A stretch of 12,787 bases of DNA. It comes from Clostridiaceae bacterium. Its GTDB lineage: Bacteria > Bacillota > Clostridia > Saccharofermentanales > UBA5734. Both the position numbers and the translations under genes were made by a program. Below are positions 12,207 to 12,787 of this stretch, in pieces. The stretch lies in contig JAAZFW010000236.1 of the NCBI GenBank assembly GCA_012511525.1, forward strand, positions 1-12,787. The letters are read 5' to 3'. Below the pieces are notes generated by a model, which did not search any database, was not told the origin of the DNA, and saw nothing but the letters and a program-made list of their open reading frames with translations. Position 1 is the first letter of the stretch. The number at the start of each line of letters is the position of its first letter.

Positions 12207-12787
12207 ATGTTCTGGCATCTTTATTCGATTCGGATCCGATCATCTGTCAGGGACCGCCAGATGCTGTTCTGGACCTTCCTTTTCCCCCTGATCCTGGCAA
12301 CCTTTTTCAGCATGGCGTTTGCCAACCTCAATGAAAACGACACCTTCAGCACGATCCCCATCGCGGTGGTGACCAACGACTCCTACCAGGCCGACTCAAC
12401 ATTGCGGCAGGTTCTGGACGCGACCGAAGATGGCCAGACCGCCTTGTTCCGCATCGAGCGCACCGACGAAGCCGGCGCACAAAGCCTGCTGCGCCAGCAG
12501 GCGATCGCCGGTTACCTGGTGCCCGGAGATCCGCTGACGGTCGTCGTCTCCGGCTCGGGCATCCGCCAGACAATCCTCAAGGTCTTTGCCGACGACTATC
12601 TGCAGACCCGCTCCGCGATGGAACATATCCTGGCCACGGACGGCCGGCTGCAGGAAGCGCTGCTCGCGGCGGCAGGACAGCGAGTGGACCTGATCGCGGA
12701 TAAGCCGATCGGCAACGCGAAAGCTGACCAGGTCTTGACTTACTATTACGCCCTGATCGCCATGGCCTGCCTGTACGGCGGTTTCTG
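12207..12787 (+). CDS. ABC-2 type permease, partial (3' end outside window)
   Basis: The first 193 codons of a membrane subunit beginning MFWHLYSIRIRSSVRDRQ; the reading frame is open to the window edge. A hydrophobic segment at about 19-38 (QMLFWTFLFPLILATFFSMA) is followed by a large, largely polar extracytoplasmic stretch (about 40-175) and a second membrane segment that begins VLTYYYALIAMACLYGGF at 176-193. This topology, with a long loop between TM1 and TM2, is typical of ABC-2 (YhgE/DrrB-like) permeases of Bacillota. AGGAGG (12195-12200) overlaps the ATPase stop and lies 6 bases from the ATG. The protein is incomplete only because the window ends; a second permease may follow. Confidence 0.88.
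   Translation, partial: MFWHLYSIRIRSSVRDRQMLFWTFLFPLILATFFSMAFANLNENDTFSTIPIAVVTNDSYQADSTLRQVLDATEDGQTALFRIERTDEAGAQSLLRQQAIAGYLVPGDPLTVVVSGSGIRQTILKVFADDYLQTRSAMEHILATDGRLQEALLAAAGQRVDLIADKPIGNAKADQVLTYYYALIAMACLYGGF

Overview
The window is GC-rich (roughly 60 % by eye) bacterial DNA with very regular gene architecture: strong AGGAGG-type ribosome binding sites, several RBS-stop overlaps, extended -10 promoters (TGnTANNAT) and a classical hairpin-plus-T-tract terminator. The gene content is a DUF5320-type small protein, a LiaSR/DesKR-like two-component system, an ABC-2 exporter with its own ATPase, and a small PQ-loop-like membrane protein. This suggests a GC-rich anaerobic Bacillota (Clostridia-like) genome. 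The taxonomic call is an inference, not a measurement. No tRNA, rRNA, insertion sequence, CRISPR array or phage gene was seen, and no intergenic gap exceeds about 210 bp.

Layout. (1) 57-686: two very small genes (a six-cysteine zinc-ribbon-like protein and a DUF5320-like Gly-rich protein with a C-terminal coiled coil) that share the N-terminal motif MP..DGTGP, closed by a strong intrinsic terminator. (2) 705-8101: six same-strand genes for sugar-acid/sugar catabolism: a glucarate dehydratase (GudD), a DapA/NanA-family lyase or dehydratase, a MATE transporter, a cytosolic sulfatase, a Gfo/Idh/MocA dehydrogenase and an AP-endonuclease-type sugar isomerase/epimerase. A promoter with an overlapping palindrome precedes gudD. 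A second candidate promoter and a leader hairpin precede the dehydrogenase, so this is probably one or two transcription units. (3) 8106-11043, minus strand: a NarL-type response regulator and its membrane histidine kinase, preceded by a translationally coupled pair of a small membrane protein and an alpha/beta-hydrolase esterase. (4) 11255 to the end, plus strand: an ABC ATPase and the first 193 codons of its ABC-2 permease, which runs off the window.

How they may work together. GudD and the DapA-family protein fit consecutive steps of D-glucarate breakdown (glucarate to 5-keto-4-deoxyglucarate and onward). The sulfatase, dehydrogenase and TIM-barrel protein would fit removal of sulfate and 3-keto chemistry on a cytosolic glycoside or uronide before it enters the aldarate branch. 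That link is a hypothesis from co-location. The two-component system next to an ABC-2 exporter resembles known regulator/exporter modules. The divergent region between the exporter and the esterase pair carries a perfect 14-bp palindrome (ATGACAATTGTCAT) and phased copies of its half-site, a good candidate for the response-regulator binding region.
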